The position numbers and the translations under genes were made by a program. From the NCBI GenBank assembly GCA_041746105.1, contig JBGTHP010000002.1, forward strand, positions 3,213 to 67,212: a stretch of DNA of 64,000 nt. Reading direction: 5' to 3'. Within the stretch, counting starts at the first letter, position 1, and every line of letters begins with the position of its first letter. The notes under the pieces are model-generated. The model searched no databases, had not been told where the DNA came from, and saw only the letters and a program-made list of their open reading frames with translations. Below, one piece after another: positions 1 through 8,288 of the stretch. Source of the DNA: JBFHRE01 sp041746105 (lineage in GTDB: Bacteria > Actinomycetota > Acidimicrobiia > Spongiisociales > ZC4RG35).

Positions 1-513
1 CGGAGCCAAACGCAGCCGTCCGACATATGCCGGCGCCCCATGGCCGAGGTAGTCGTTGAAGGCCTGTTGGAGGTCCTCTACGTATCCCTTGCGGAGCAAG
101 ATGGCGGCTATGTGAGGCCTTCCCACCGAGCCGCCTCCGGCCTCCTCGAGGACCTCGGACAACTCGATGTCGAGACCCATCCCTTGGAGCCTTTCGACGA
201 TCCGGTCGTTGCGGGTGGTGCGCCCGTGCTGCAATTCGGCAAGGCGGTTCTGGAGCGGTCCTGCGCCTGGTTCGAGCCACAGGACAACCAGGTGCATCCC
301 GCCCTTGTCCCACTCGAGCGAGATTTCAACCCCTGGGATCAATCTGATGCCTTCCTGGTCGGCGGCAGCTCGAGCCTCTGGGAGCCCCTCTTGGGTGTCG
401 TGATCGGTCAAGGCGACAACAGACAAATTCGCCTTTCCGGCGAGGCGCATCAGTTCGGAAGGGGTATCGGAGCCATCGGAGGCGGTTGAGTGGGTATGAA
501 GGTCGATTGACAT
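1..513 (-). CDS. PHP-domain metal-dependent phosphoesterase (3' end outside window)
   Basis: The minus-strand frame begins at ATG 513 and stays open to the window edge (171 codons), so the C-terminus is missing. The start DLHTHSTASDGS (residues 4-15) is the first PHP metal-binding motif. ALTDHDT (34-40), GVEIS (61-65) and a later GRPHIA motif follow in the order usual for the family. These His/Asp residues bind the metal centre. Relatives of the YciV/RNase AM type hydrolyse nucleoside 3',5'-bisphosphates or trim RNA 5' ends; this function is family knowledge and the substrate here is unknown. The neighbour at 559-1341 is on the same strand upstream, 45 bp away. Confidence 0.88.
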   Translation of the reverse strand, partial: MSIDLHTHSTASDGSDTPSELMRLAGKANLSVVALTDHDTQEGLPEARAAADQEGIRLIPGVEISLEWDKGGMHLVVLWLEPGAGPLQNRLAELQHGRTTRNDRIVERLQGMGLDIELSEVLEEAGGGSVGRPHIAAILLRKGYVEDLQQAFNDYLGHGAPAYVGRLRLAP

Positions 514-558
514 GCGATCGAGAGGCTACCGATGACGAGGGTCAGAAAACGCCAACCG

Positions 559-1341
559 CTAACCGACCGCGATCGAGATGGTTTCGATATACACCGTCTC
601 CAAAGGGCGGCTGCGTTCGCTCCGTCCTGGTGGAGTCTCTGTCGGGAGGGCGCTGATGGCGTCGAGAGCGTCCAAACCGGCGCTCACAGTCCCGATCACC
701 GTGAAGGAGTTTGGCAATCCGGATGCGTCGGGACCATTGACGATGAAAAACTGGCTTCCTGTTGTGCCTCGGCCGGCGTTGGCCATTGCCACCACCCCTC
801 GCTGGTACACGAACCCTGCCTCCGGGAACTCGTCCGGCAGGGAGTATCCGGGGTCACCAAAACCGGTGGCGAGCGGGTCGCCTCCTTGGATCATGAAGCC
901 GGGCACTACACGATGAAAGACGGTCCCGTTGTAGAAACCCTCGCGAGCAAGGAACACAAATGAGTTGACCGTCTCCGGCGCCCCTGACGGGTCCAGTGTG
1001 ATCGAGATGTCGCCACAGGATGTGGTGAGAACGGCCGTGACCGGCGTAGCGGGGTCGAGGTTTTGATCCTCTGGCTCAGAAAAACTCTGGGGAACCGGTT
1101 CTGCAGGAAGGGCTGCGCCACAGGCAGTGGGTTGATCTCGGTAGGCCTGATACTCGGTCGATAGGTCTGAGTTCTCACCACCGACGGTGGCCGTGATCAG
1201 AAGGACAATCGCTACCGCCGCACCGACGCCAAGCGCAGTCCAGATCCTTTTCAGGGTTTCCTTCCTGGCTTGAGCCTTGGCCCTCGCCTGCTGCTGTGCG
1301 GTCCTTGCTTCTTTCTGGCGGTTGCGTTTTTCCGATGTCAT
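559..1341 (-). CDS. Membrane-anchored cyclophilin-type peptidyl-prolyl cis-trans isomerase
   Basis: The 260-residue protein has a strongly basic N-terminus rich in Lys, Arg and Gln (1-32), one membrane segment (about 33-53), a short linker and a cyclophilin domain (about 100-255). Domain motifs include FHRVVPGFMIQGGDP and GSQFFI, which contain the catalytic Arg and the Phe/Gln residues of the active site. It should catalyse proline isomerisation on exported or surface proteins outside the membrane. I chose ATG 1341 because the charged pre-membrane segment begins there; the frame is open further upstream to 1437 but that part (rich in Cys, His and Trp) does not look like a cyclophilin leader. 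It is divergent from lysC. Confidence 0.9.
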   Translation of the reverse strand: MTSEKRNRQKEARTAQQQARAKAQARKETLKRIWTALGVGAAVAIVLLITATVGGENSDLSTEYQAYRDQPTACGAALPAEPVPQSFSEPEDQNLDPATPVTAVLTTSCGDISITLDPSGAPETVNSFVFLAREGFYNGTVFHRVVPGFMIQGGDPLATGFGDPGYSLPDEFPEAGFVYQRGVVAMANAGRGTTGSQFFIVNGPDASGLPNSFTVIGTVSAGLDALDAISALPTETPPGRSERSRPLETVYIETISIAVG

Positions 1342-1449
1342 CGGGCGAGGATGGTAGAGGTGGCAGAAGCGTTTTGAACCGTGACAGCGCGCGAGCTCGG
1401 AGGAAGCCCACCCGGGTAGACTTGTTTTGTTCCCCACCTAGGTCAGATA

Positions 1450-2682
1450 GTGGCCCTCGTCGTGCAGAAATACGGCGGCACCTCGGTCGGCAGCCCAGAG
1501 CGGATCGCTCGGGTCGCCGACAGGGTTGTCACCACCAAAAAGTCGGGAAATGACGTTGTTGTCGTCGTCTCGGCGATGGGTCACACAACCGATGAGTTGA
1601 TCGAGCTGGCTGCGGCTGTGTCGACTTCGCCGCCCGCCAGAGAGATGGACATGTTGTTGACGGCCGGTGAGCGGATCTCGATGGCACTCGTGGCCATGGC
1701 CATCATCGACCGGGGCGCGGACGCGGTGAGCTTCACCGGATCCCAGGCTGGGATCTTGACCGAGGGTGAACACGGCTCGGCCAAGATCGCCGAGATCAGA
1801 GGCCATAGGGTGCGTGACTCGTTGAACGACGGGAAAGTGGTGATCGTCGCCGGCTTTCAGGGGGTCGACCCTGTGACAAAGGAGATAACCACAATCGGCC
1901 GCGGCGGTTCCGACGCGACCGCGGTTGCCCTGGCCGCCGCGTTGGGCGCCGACGTTTGTGAGATCTTCACCGACGTCGACGGCGTTTACACCGCAGATCC
2001 CCGAATGGTGCCTGGCGCCCGCAAACTCGATGAGATCAGCTTCGAAGAGATGCTCGAGTTGTCTGCTTCCGGAGCCGGTGTGTTGATGAGCCGATCGGTT
2101 GAGGTCGGTCGGCGTTTCAACATTCCCATTCACGTTCGATCTTCGTTCAATGACAGCCAGGGGACCTGGGTGAAGGAGACCACAATGGAACAGGCCATCA
2201 TCAGTGGAATTGCGCACGACACCTCGGAGGCGAAGGTGACTGTGCGCGGTGTTCCCGACCACCCCGGAGTGGCGGCTTCCCTGTTCGAGCCGATGGCCGA
2301 TCAAGGAATCAACGTGGACATGATCGTCCAAAACGTCTCGCATGACGGTTCCACGGACATCAGCTTCACCGTCCCGATGTCCTCGATCGAAGCGGCGCGC
2401 ACCATCGCGGGCGAGGTGGCTTCGAGAGTTGGCGCTCTCGGCGTGGAGGTCGACACGGCCATCGGCAAGGTTTCGCTGGTTGGTGCCGGCATGAAGTCCC
2501 ACCCCGGCGTAGCCGCCAAGGTGTTCAGGGTCATGGCCGACGCATCCATCAACATCGAAATGATTTCCACCTCGACAATTCGGATTTCCTGCGTGGTCGC
2601 CAGCGAGGACGTGCAAGCTGCGGTAAAGGCCTTGCATGATGCTTTCGAACCACCGATGATCTCCGAGGAGGAGGGCGCATGA
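1450..2682 (+). CDS. lysC: Aspartokinase
   Basis: This 410-residue protein phosphorylates aspartate, the first step to lysine, threonine, methionine and diaminopimelate. The N-terminal kinase motif KYGGTSVG (7-14), the GRGGSD nucleotide-binding segment and FTDVDGVYTADPR are plain. The C-terminal third holds two ACT-type regulatory segments, as in the lysine/threonine-regulated class. The start codon is GTG. Its stop overlaps the start of the aspartate-semialdehyde dehydrogenase gene by four bases (ATGA), so the two are surely one operon carrying consecutive pathway steps. Confidence 0.97.
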   Translation: MALVVQKYGGTSVGSPERIARVADRVVTTKKSGNDVVVVVSAMGHTTDELIELAAAVSTSPPAREMDMLLTAGERISMALVAMAIIDRGADAVSFTGSQAGILTEGEHGSAKIAEIRGHRVRDSLNDGKVVIVAGFQGVDPVTKEITTIGRGGSDATAVALAAALGADVCEIFTDVDGVYTADPRMVPGARKLDEISFEEMLELSASGAGVLMSRSVEVGRRFNIPIHVRSSFNDSQGTWVKETTMEQAIISGIAHDTSEAKVTVRGVPDHPGVAASLFEPMADQGINVDMIVQNVSHDGSTDISFTVPMSSIEAARTIAGEVASRVGALGVEVDTAIGKVSLVGAGMKSHPGVAAKVFRVMADASINIEMISTSTIRISCVVASEDVQAAVKALHDAFEPPMISEEEGA

Positions 2683-3701
2683 AAACTGCGATCATTGGAG
2701 CGACCGGTGCAGTCGGGCGCACGATGCTCGACATCCTGGTCGAGCGGGATTTTCCCGTCTCGCGGCTTCGACTTCTCGCATCGGAGAGATCGGCTGGAAA
2801 CACGGTCGCCACTTCATGGGGTGAAATCGTGGTCGAGGATTTGGCCACGGCCGACCCTGCCGGTATCGACATCGCCCTTTTTTCCGCAGGCGGTGATCGT
2901 TCTCGTCAGTTCGCACCGTCGTTCGCAGCGGCCGGCGCGGTCGTCGTCGACAACTCGTCGGCTTTCCGCATGGACACCGAGGTGCCGCTGGTGGTCGCCC
3001 AAGTCAACGACCACGCCGTCAAAGCTCGACGACGCGGGATAGTCGCAAACCCGAACTGCACGACGATGGATCTGATGATGGCGGTGGGCCCCCTCCATCA
3101 AGCCGCCGAACTGACTTCGATGGTCGCCACCTCATACCAATCCGTTTCTGGCTCCGGCATGCGCGGAATGGAGGAGCTCTTGCGTCAGACCGACCTTTTG
3201 CGATCCAACCCCGAAGCGCTACAGAACGGAAGTTGGGAAGATCCCGGAGCAGGTCTCTACGCAAGACCCATTGGGTTCAACGTGATTCCATTTGCGGGGT
3301 CCGAATCCGAGCACGGGTATACAGACGAAGAGTGGAAGCTCGTGAATGAGACTCGAAAGATCCTGGAAGCGCCTGGGATCGCCGTTGAACCAACTTGTGT
3401 CAGGGTCCCTGTAATGGTCGGGCACGGCATCGCCGCCACGCTCCGATTTGCTCGTCCCATGTCGGCCGAGGAGGCGATGGGGCTACTGGCGGCCGCACCG
3501 GGCGTCCAGCTCTGGACCGATCGAGTCCCCACCCCGCTCGACAGTGCCGGAGTCAACGACGTACTCGTCGGCCGCGTCAGGAAGACGGTTGGGGATCCCG
3601 GTGGGATCAATCTGTGGGTTGTTGGAGACAACCTCCGCAAGGGGGCTGCACTCAACGCGGTCCAGATCGCCGAGCTGGTGGCAGCCGAAATCGCCGGCTG
3701 A
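2679..3701 (+). CDS. asd: Aspartate-semialdehyde dehydrogenase
   Basis: The 340-residue enzyme reduces aspartyl phosphate, the product of the neighbouring aspartokinase, to aspartate semialdehyde with NADPH. The N-terminus has the nucleotide-binding GATGAVGR loop (7-14). The catalytic cysteine is in NPNCTTMDL. The length is normal for the family. Translation is probably coupled to lysC through the ATGA overlap. The last five codons and the stop are also the first unit of the tandem 23-bp repeat that follows (3682-3797), so the repeat may have arisen from the gene's own 3' end. Confidence 0.97.
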   Translation: MKTAIIGATGAVGRTMLDILVERDFPVSRLRLLASERSAGNTVATSWGEIVVEDLATADPAGIDIALFSAGGDRSRQFAPSFAAAGAVVVDNSSAFRMDTEVPLVVAQVNDHAVKARRRGIVANPNCTTMDLMMAVGPLHQAAELTSMVATSYQSVSGSGMRGMEELLRQTDLLRSNPEALQNGSWEDPGAGLYARPIGFNVIPFAGSESEHGYTDEEWKLVNETRKILEAPGIAVEPTCVRVPVMVGHGIAATLRFARPMSAEEAMGLLAAAPGVQLWTDRVPTPLDSAGVNDVLVGRVRKTVGDPGGINLWVVGDNLRKGAALNAVQIAELVAAEIAG

Positions 3702-3797
3702 GCCCAGCCGAAATCGGCGGCTGAGCCGAGCCCAGCCGAAATCGCCGGCTGATTCCAGCCGAAATCGGCGGCTGAGCCCAGCCGAAATCGCCGGCCA
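3682..3797. repeat. Five-copy 23-bp repeat with internal dyad at the asd 3' end
   Basis: Units begin at 3682, 3705, 3733, 3756 and 3779. The core is CAGCCGAAATCGSCGGCTG, where S alternates C, G, C, G, C. The spacing is 23 bp except between units two and three, where an extra GAGCC makes it 28. Each of the first four units has complementary ends (CAGCCG/CGGCTG) able to form a small hairpin; the fifth is degenerate at its right end. The first unit lies inside asd and includes its stop codon region. Confidence 0.9.
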
Positions 3798-3852
3798 GCC
3801 GAGGCCCGGGCGGGGTCGACAAGCAAGGGTGCGCTGGTACCTTGTCTGAGCC

Positions 3853-5454
3853 ATGAAGCGATGGGGGATCCTCTTACTGGTGTTGGTCACGGTTGTGGCC
3901 GGCGGTGTACCGGCGCTGGCGGAGCTACCTCCAGGGGGAACATTCCTCGACGATGACGGTTCGCCTCACGAACCGGACATCGAGGCAATTGCTGCGGCCG
4001 GGATAACCAATGGCTGCGCTACCGCCCTGTTCTGCCCGAACGCTCCCGTGACCAGGGCCCAGATGGCGCGGTTTCTCAACGTGGGACTCGACCTTCCGGC
4101 AACCGGCACGTCCCCTTTCACCGATTCTGCCGGGCCATTCTTCGACGACATCAACCGGCTCGCCGCAGCCGGGATCACAGACGGGTGCGCTCCCGGGCTT
4201 TTTTGTCCAGAGGCCCTGATCACCAGAGCACAGATGGCGAGGTTCCTGGTGCGTGCTCTCGATCTCCCTCCGACCACCACCTCACCCTTCACCGATTCTG
4301 CGGGAGACTTTTTCGACGACATCAACCGCCTCGCCGCCGCCGGTGTCACCTTGGGTTGTGCTGCGACCCTCTACTGCCCCCACGGTGCCGTGACGCGGGC
4401 CCAGATGGCTACTTTCCTTACGAGGGGGTTGGGGCTCACCCCGATCGTCCCTCCCGAGAGGATCTATCCGCCCGCGGGCAATCCGTCGGGAACGGCATTC
4501 GTTCCGCCTGAGGCGGCCGCCGTCGCGACCACCAACCCCGACATCGTGATCGGTGATGGCACCCCTGGGCCGTGTACGTCTGCGGCCGTCGTCGCTGCCG
4601 TTGCCAAGGGCGGAATCATCACGTTCAACTGTGGACCCGATCCGATCACCATCGAGATGACCGCCACTGCCAAGGTGTTCAACAACACCGGCCCTCAGAT
4701 CGTCCTCGACGGTGGCGGCCTCGTGACGTTGAGCGGGATGAACCAGCGGCGCGTTCTGTACATGAACACCTGTGACCCCCTTCAGGTGTGGACGACGTCC
4801 CACTGCAACGATCAGGACCACCCACAGCTGACGGTGCAGAACCTGACCTTCGTCAACGGCAACATCGGTGGAATCGATCTCGTCGCGGGCGGCGGCGCCA
4901 TCTTTGTGCGTGGGGGTCGATTCAAGGCCGTGAACACTCGCTTCTTCGACAATCAGTGTGCGGCCACCGGCCCCGATGTCGGAGGCGCGGCGATCCGCGT
5001 CTTCGACCAATACCTTGACTTGCCGGTGTACATCGTGAACTCGACGTTCGGGACAATCGGGCATGGAAACGTCTGTTCCAACGGAGGCGCCCTCAGCTCG
5101 ATCGGCGTGTCGTGGACGATCCTCAACAGTTGGTTCTCAGGAAACGAGGCAGTCGGCTACGGCGCCAACCCGGCCAAGGCGGGAACACCAGGCGGCGGAA
5201 ACGGTGGGGCGATCGCTCTCGACGGGAACACTTTCACGCTGATCCTGCGCGGGAGTCGGATCGAGAACAATCATGCCAACGAAGGCGGTGGAGCTGTCTT
5301 TTTCGTCAGTAACGATCTGACCGGTCATCTTGTGATCGAGGACTCGGTCTTGGTCGGCAATCCGAGTGATACATTCGAGACTGCCGGTTTTCCCGGGATC
5401 TTCTATCTGGGGAACGGACCGATCCAGGTTTCGAACTCGGTCATCACCGACTGA
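3853..5454 (+). CDS. Secreted protein with cysteine-containing S-layer-like repeats and a beta-helix domain
   Basis: The 533-residue protein starts with a signal peptide (1-24, ending ALA-E). Three S-layer-homology-like repeats follow, with DDI..LAAAGIT.GC and TRAQMA.FL signatures and a Cys pair in each (55/61, 112/118, 169/175). Residues from about 215 to the end contain recurring GGAI/GGA turns and paired NSTF/NTRF motifs, typical of right-handed beta-helix proteins of the polymorphic or autotransporter type. It is probably attached to the cell surface by the repeats, with the helix displayed outside. The Cys pairs suggest disulfides. No catalytic residues are recognisable, so the function is unknown. 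Confidence 0.8.
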   Translation: MKRWGILLLVLVTVVAGGVPALAELPPGGTFLDDDGSPHEPDIEAIAAAGITNGCATALFCPNAPVTRAQMARFLNVGLDLPATGTSPFTDSAGPFFDDINRLAAAGITDGCAPGLFCPEALITRAQMARFLVRALDLPPTTTSPFTDSAGDFFDDINRLAAAGVTLGCAATLYCPHGAVTRAQMATFLTRGLGLTPIVPPERIYPPAGNPSGTAFVPPEAAAVATTNPDIVIGDGTPGPCTSAAVVAAVAKGGIITFNCGPDPITIEMTATAKVFNNTGPQIVLDGGGLVTLSGMNQRRVLYMNTCDPLQVWTTSHCNDQDHPQLTVQNLTFVNGNIGGIDLVAGGGAIFVRGGRFKAVNTRFFDNQCAATGPDVGGAAIRVFDQYLDLPVYIVNSTFGTIGHGNVCSNGGALSSIGVSWTILNSWFSGNEAVGYGANPAKAGTPGGGNGGAIALDGNTFTLILRGSRIENNHANEGGGAVFFVSNDLTGHLVIEDSVLVGNPSDTFETAGFPGIFYLGNGPIQVSNSVITD

Positions 5455-5479
5455 AAGCGGCCGCTGCCAAGATGAAGCG

Positions 5480-6211
5480 ATGACAAAACGGTTGTCCGAC
5501 TTCGATGTTCTCACATTTGATTGTTACGGCACCCTGATCGATTGGGAAACCGGGATGTGGGATGCCTATCAGGAATTGTTGATGGCGAACCGCCGCACCG
5601 ACATCGATCGGAGCACGATGTTGAGAGCGCACGCCAAACACGAATCCCTGCTCCAGGCGGCGCAGCCGCGAACGTTATATCCAGAGATACTGGCGGAGAC
5701 TCATCGCAGGGTGGCAGCAGGGTTCGGGTTGGAGACCCAGGCGGGTCTGGACGGGGCATTTGGTGGCTCTGTCCCCAACTGGCCCGCCTTCCACGACACC
5801 GCCGATGCCTTGCGCCGTCTCCAGCGCCATTTCAAGCTGGTGATCCTTTCCAATGTCGATCGCACCTCTTTTGCCGGATCGAACAGAAAGCTGGGTGTTG
5901 ATTTTGATGCTGTCTACACGGCAGAAGAGATTGGCTCGTACAAGCCTGCGAGCCACAACTTCGAGTATCTCCTGACCCATCTGGCAGATGAGTTCGCGAT
6001 CGAGTCTGCACGGATTCTCCACACTGCCCAGAGCCTATTCCACGACCATGTGCCTGCTTCCGAGATCGGTCTTGCGACGGCGTGGATTGACCGGCAGCAT
6101 CTCTCCGATGGGGGCGATTGGGGAGCTACGGCACTGGTCCCCGAGAGGCCGCAGACCGATTTTCTCTATTTCACGCTGGCCGAGATGGCCGCCGCCGCCG
6201 ACGGGGGCTGA
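5480..6211 (+). CDS. HAD-superfamily hydrolase, haloacid dehalogenase type II-like
   Basis: The 243-residue protein begins at ATG 5480; the open frame upstream runs through the end of the preceding gene and is not coding. FDCYGTLIDW near the N-terminus is the HAD motif I with its nucleophilic Asp. ILSNVDR is motif II (Ser/Asn), and the Lys of EEIGSYKP is motif III. The arrangement is that of type II haloacid dehalogenases, but many relatives are phosphatases, so the substrate is uncertain. A second member of the same superfamily is at 45523-46191. Confidence 0.85.
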   Translation: MTKRLSDFDVLTFDCYGTLIDWETGMWDAYQELLMANRRTDIDRSTMLRAHAKHESLLQAAQPRTLYPEILAETHRRVAAGFGLETQAGLDGAFGGSVPNWPAFHDTADALRRLQRHFKLVILSNVDRTSFAGSNRKLGVDFDAVYTAEEIGSYKPASHNFEYLLTHLADEFAIESARILHTAQSLFHDHVPASEIGLATAWIDRQHLSDGGDWGATALVPERPQTDFLYFTLAEMAAAADGG

Positions 6212-6273
6212 ACCAGGGACGCCTTGGGTGGGTCATGGTGAGACCCATGGTCCATCCCTGCTATCAAAAATAG

Positions 6274-6302
6274 TTGACATAAAGTACAGAATTCTTTACC
6301 TT
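6274..6302 (+). promoter_or_regulatory. Sigma-70-like promoter of the membrane protein/XRE pair
   Basis: TTGACA (6274-6279) is followed after 17 bp by TACCTT (6297-6302), which keeps the T-A-N-N-N-T positions most important in actinobacterial -10 boxes. The surroundings are AT-rich compared with the GC-rich neighbourhood. Confidence 0.55.
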
Positions 6303-6326
6303 GTCCGATATAAAACTTTTTGGACA
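6302..6326. promoter_or_regulatory. Candidate operator (inverted repeat) before the membrane protein/XRE pair
   Basis: TGTCC (6302-6306) and GGACA (6322-6326) are inverted around an AT-rich core GATATAAAACTTTTT. The repeat lies between the predicted -10 box and the ribosome binding site AGGAGG (6326-6331). An XRE-type repressor encoded by the second gene could bind here and autoregulate; that is inference. Confidence 0.4.
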
Positions 6327-6338
6327 GGAGGATGAAGA

Positions 6339-6758
6339 ATGTCGTTCCAGGAGAAGAGCGCGATCACCATGACGGCGATCCTGGTGACCGTCTATGGGGT
6401 CTACTTTGCGATTGTGGGCTCGTGGTTGGGAACCAGCCCCGTGGATGAGATCCCGTATCAACCGTTGATGGTGGCAGTGGTCGTCCCGCTCACGATTCTT
6501 GCAATTGTCAGTCACATCGTCCTGGCGCTGGTGGACCGAAAAGGGGCGAACGCCAACGACGAGAGAGACCGACTGATCTCGCTTCGAAGTGAGCGGGTAG
6601 GGGGCTATGTCCTGGCGGTCGGAGTGTTCGCAGGGCTGGTCCTGGCCATGACAGAGCAACCCGGCTTCTTTGTCGCCAACGCCCTCATGCTGTTCTGGGT
6701 TTTGGCGGAGGTCGTCGACGGAGTCTTCAAGATCTATCTGTACCGGCGAGGAGCCTGA
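6339..6758 (+). CDS. Small four-helix membrane protein of an XRE-linked pair
   Basis: The 139-residue protein has about four hydrophobic segments (roughly 10-30, 45-65, 88-106, 113-132) and a charged loop NANDERDRLIS between the second and third. The start ATG has a strong AGGAGG seven bases upstream. The layout matches the DUF2178-like membrane proteins that are regularly encoded with a small XRE regulator; I recognise the architecture rather than a defined function. The downstream regulator gene begins three bases after the stop, so they are co-transcribed. Confidence 0.7.
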   Translation: MSFQEKSAITMTAILVTVYGVYFAIVGSWLGTSPVDEIPYQPLMVAVVVPLTILAIVSHIVLALVDRKGANANDERDRLISLRSERVGGYVLAVGVFAGLVLAMTEQPGFFVANALMLFWVLAEVVDGVFKIYLYRRGA

Positions 6759-6761
6759 GCG

Positions 6762-6977
6762 GTGGTCAAGCCGACCCGCGTCACGAATCACATCCGGGCG
6801 CTTCGCTTCGCAACAAGCGAGATGACCCAGGGCGAACTGGCCGATCTGATCGGGGTGACCCGCCAAACGATCAACGCCATCGAACAGGGCAAATACTCGC
6901 CGTCATTGGAGGCTGCCTTTCAGATAGCAAGAGTCTTCAAGGTGCCGCTCGAGGCCGTGTTCGAGTACCCGACCTGA
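6762..6977 (+). CDS. Small XRE/Cro-type helix-turn-helix regulator
   Basis: The 71-residue protein is almost entirely one HTH domain: MTQGELADLIGVTRQTINAI marks helices 2 and 3, and EQGKYSPSLEAAFQIARVF the family's following helices. It belongs to the short class found beside small membrane proteins. The start is GTG, three bases after the stop of the membrane protein gene. It probably controls this pair through the inverted repeat at 6302-6326; whether it senses something via the membrane protein is unknown. Confidence 0.85.
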   Translation: MVKPTRVTNHIRALRFATSEMTQGELADLIGVTRQTINAIEQGKYSPSLEAAFQIARVFKVPLEAVFEYPT

Positions 6978-7037
6978 AATGGAGTGCTCCGGGGTGGGCG
7001 AGTCAGCCCGATCGGTCCCGCGTTCAAGCTTTGCGAA

Positions 7038-7649
7038 TCACCCCTGGGCCCTTTCGCCGATGGCGGCGCTGGCGACGATGCTCTCGATCCGTTTGTCCCG
7101 GGTGTCGCCCCTGGCCGCACTGATGACCCACCACAACATCATCTTGCGGGCGCTTGGAGGGAATCCGTCCCAGGCCGCCCTGGCGTCTGGGTTGGCGTCA
7201 AGGGCGTTTTTGAGGCTGTTGGGTTCGATCAGGTCTTCGACCGGATCAGAGATCGTCCACCAACCGTTTCCTTTGGCGACCTCTGCTGCCCTGCGTCCGG
7301 CGTCGGTCATCAGTCCTGCCGCCTCCATGTCGGCGAACCGCTGTCGGTTCAGCCGCGACCAGCCACTTTTTCCTTTGCGTGGGGTGATGAGTTGCAGGCC
7401 CCGATCATCGTCGAGGTGGTTCACGGTGGAGTCGATCCATCCAAAGCAGATCGCCTCCTCGACCACCTCGGGGTAAGGACAGGCCGGCTTCCCGGTGGCC
7501 GAGCGCCACGAACACAACCAGACCCCCGGCACCGTGGAGTGGTTGTGTTCGAGCCAGGAGCGCCATTGCGCCCTCGTCTCGGCGTGGTAGATCGGATAGC
7601 CGAACTTCCAGGTTTCTGGGTGATCCGACGAGGATGGAACTGGAGTCAT
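7038..7649 (-). CDS. YdeI/OmpD-associated family protein
   Basis: The 203-residue protein has the family landmarks: an N-terminal region with WRSWLEHNH, the conserved AICFGWIDS motif near residue 67-75, and KSGWSRLNR followed by a C-terminal alpha-helical region ending in a basic RRAAE..GNGWW stretch. Members are cytoplasmic and of unclear role (some are linked to antimicrobial or bacteriocin protection). It is followed on the same strand upstream by a MmcQ/YjbR-like gene, about 100 bp away, and the two may be a small unit. Confidence 0.8.
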   Translation of the reverse strand: MTPVPSSSDHPETWKFGYPIYHAETRAQWRSWLEHNHSTVPGVWLCSWRSATGKPACPYPEVVEEAICFGWIDSTVNHLDDDRGLQLITPRKGKSGWSRLNRQRFADMEAAGLMTDAGRRAAEVAKGNGWWTISDPVEDLIEPNSLKNALDANPDARAAWDGFPPSARKMMLWWVISAARGDTRDKRIESIVASAAIGERAQG

Positions 7650-7750
7650 CTTGCTTCGACGGTAATCGGCGACATCGAGGGGGATGGACGGCGCACCCGG
7701 GATACCACCCTCCGGATGGCGACCTAGGCATCTTGCGACAGATCAGGTGC

Positions 7751-8152
7751 TCAGCCCGGCCTGGCATCGAGTTCGGTGACGAGGCGAGAGGGAGCCGTGT
7801 TGCGAAATGAGCTATCGATGAGCTCGCCGACCTCTTCGAGATCGTCGGTGCCGGTCAGGTCGATGCCCACCCAACCCGAGGGCCCGAGGTAGGCGGGAAC
7901 AAAGACGCGAGGGTCATCCGCCAGGCCGGCGCGCTCATCGGCGTCGAGCAGCACCATCACCGCTTGCGGGTGCTGGACCCAGTCGCCGTGACCCCGTCGC
8001 ACCGATCCGCCGTAGTAGGCAAAGACCTTCTTCGTGTAGAACGCCGGTCGCCCATGGGAGATCTTCTCTGCCGATCCCGGAAACCTCAGCGCAATCCGGC
8101 GAATGACCGCCAGCATTGGATCGCCACGATCGAACATCTCTTCGTGAGCCAT
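7751..8152 (-). CDS. MmcQ/YjbR (DUF419)-like protein
   Basis: The 133-residue protein has the YjbR pattern: FPGSAEKISHGRPAFY, a KVFAYYGG strand, a VMVLLDADERAGL segment and a C-terminal SGWVGIDL..TDDLEEVGELIDSSFR. These proteins adopt a CyaY-like fold and are suspected nucleic-acid binders; no enzymatic role is established. The frame starts at ATG 8152. Confidence 0.8.
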   Translation of the reverse strand: MAHEEMFDRGDPMLAVIRRIALRFPGSAEKISHGRPAFYTKKVFAYYGGSVRRGHGDWVQHPQAVMVLLDADERAGLADDPRVFVPAYLGPSGWVGIDLTGTDDLEEVGELIDSSFRNTAPSRLVTELDARPG

Positions 8153-8288
8153 TCGGGGAGCCTAAACGGGTGGCTCGCAGCTGAATTGCAGCCTGTACTT
8201 TCGCCTGAAGTTGGCGACGTCCGGTTCGAACCGCGGTCGGGGCGAACCGGGGCCGAGTCTGCGGTCAACGGGTCGGTAGGCGCTACAC

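Noticed and set aside
1438..2637. A 399-codon open frame antisense to aspartokinase
   Set aside because: It is a consequence of GC-rich codon bias in lysC; its predicted residues are His, Gly and Arg rich and match no family, while the sense frame is a textbook enzyme.
3682..3797. CRISPR-like array in the 23-bp repeats
   Set aside because: Units are adjacent with no unique spacers, overlap a coding end and there are no cas genes.
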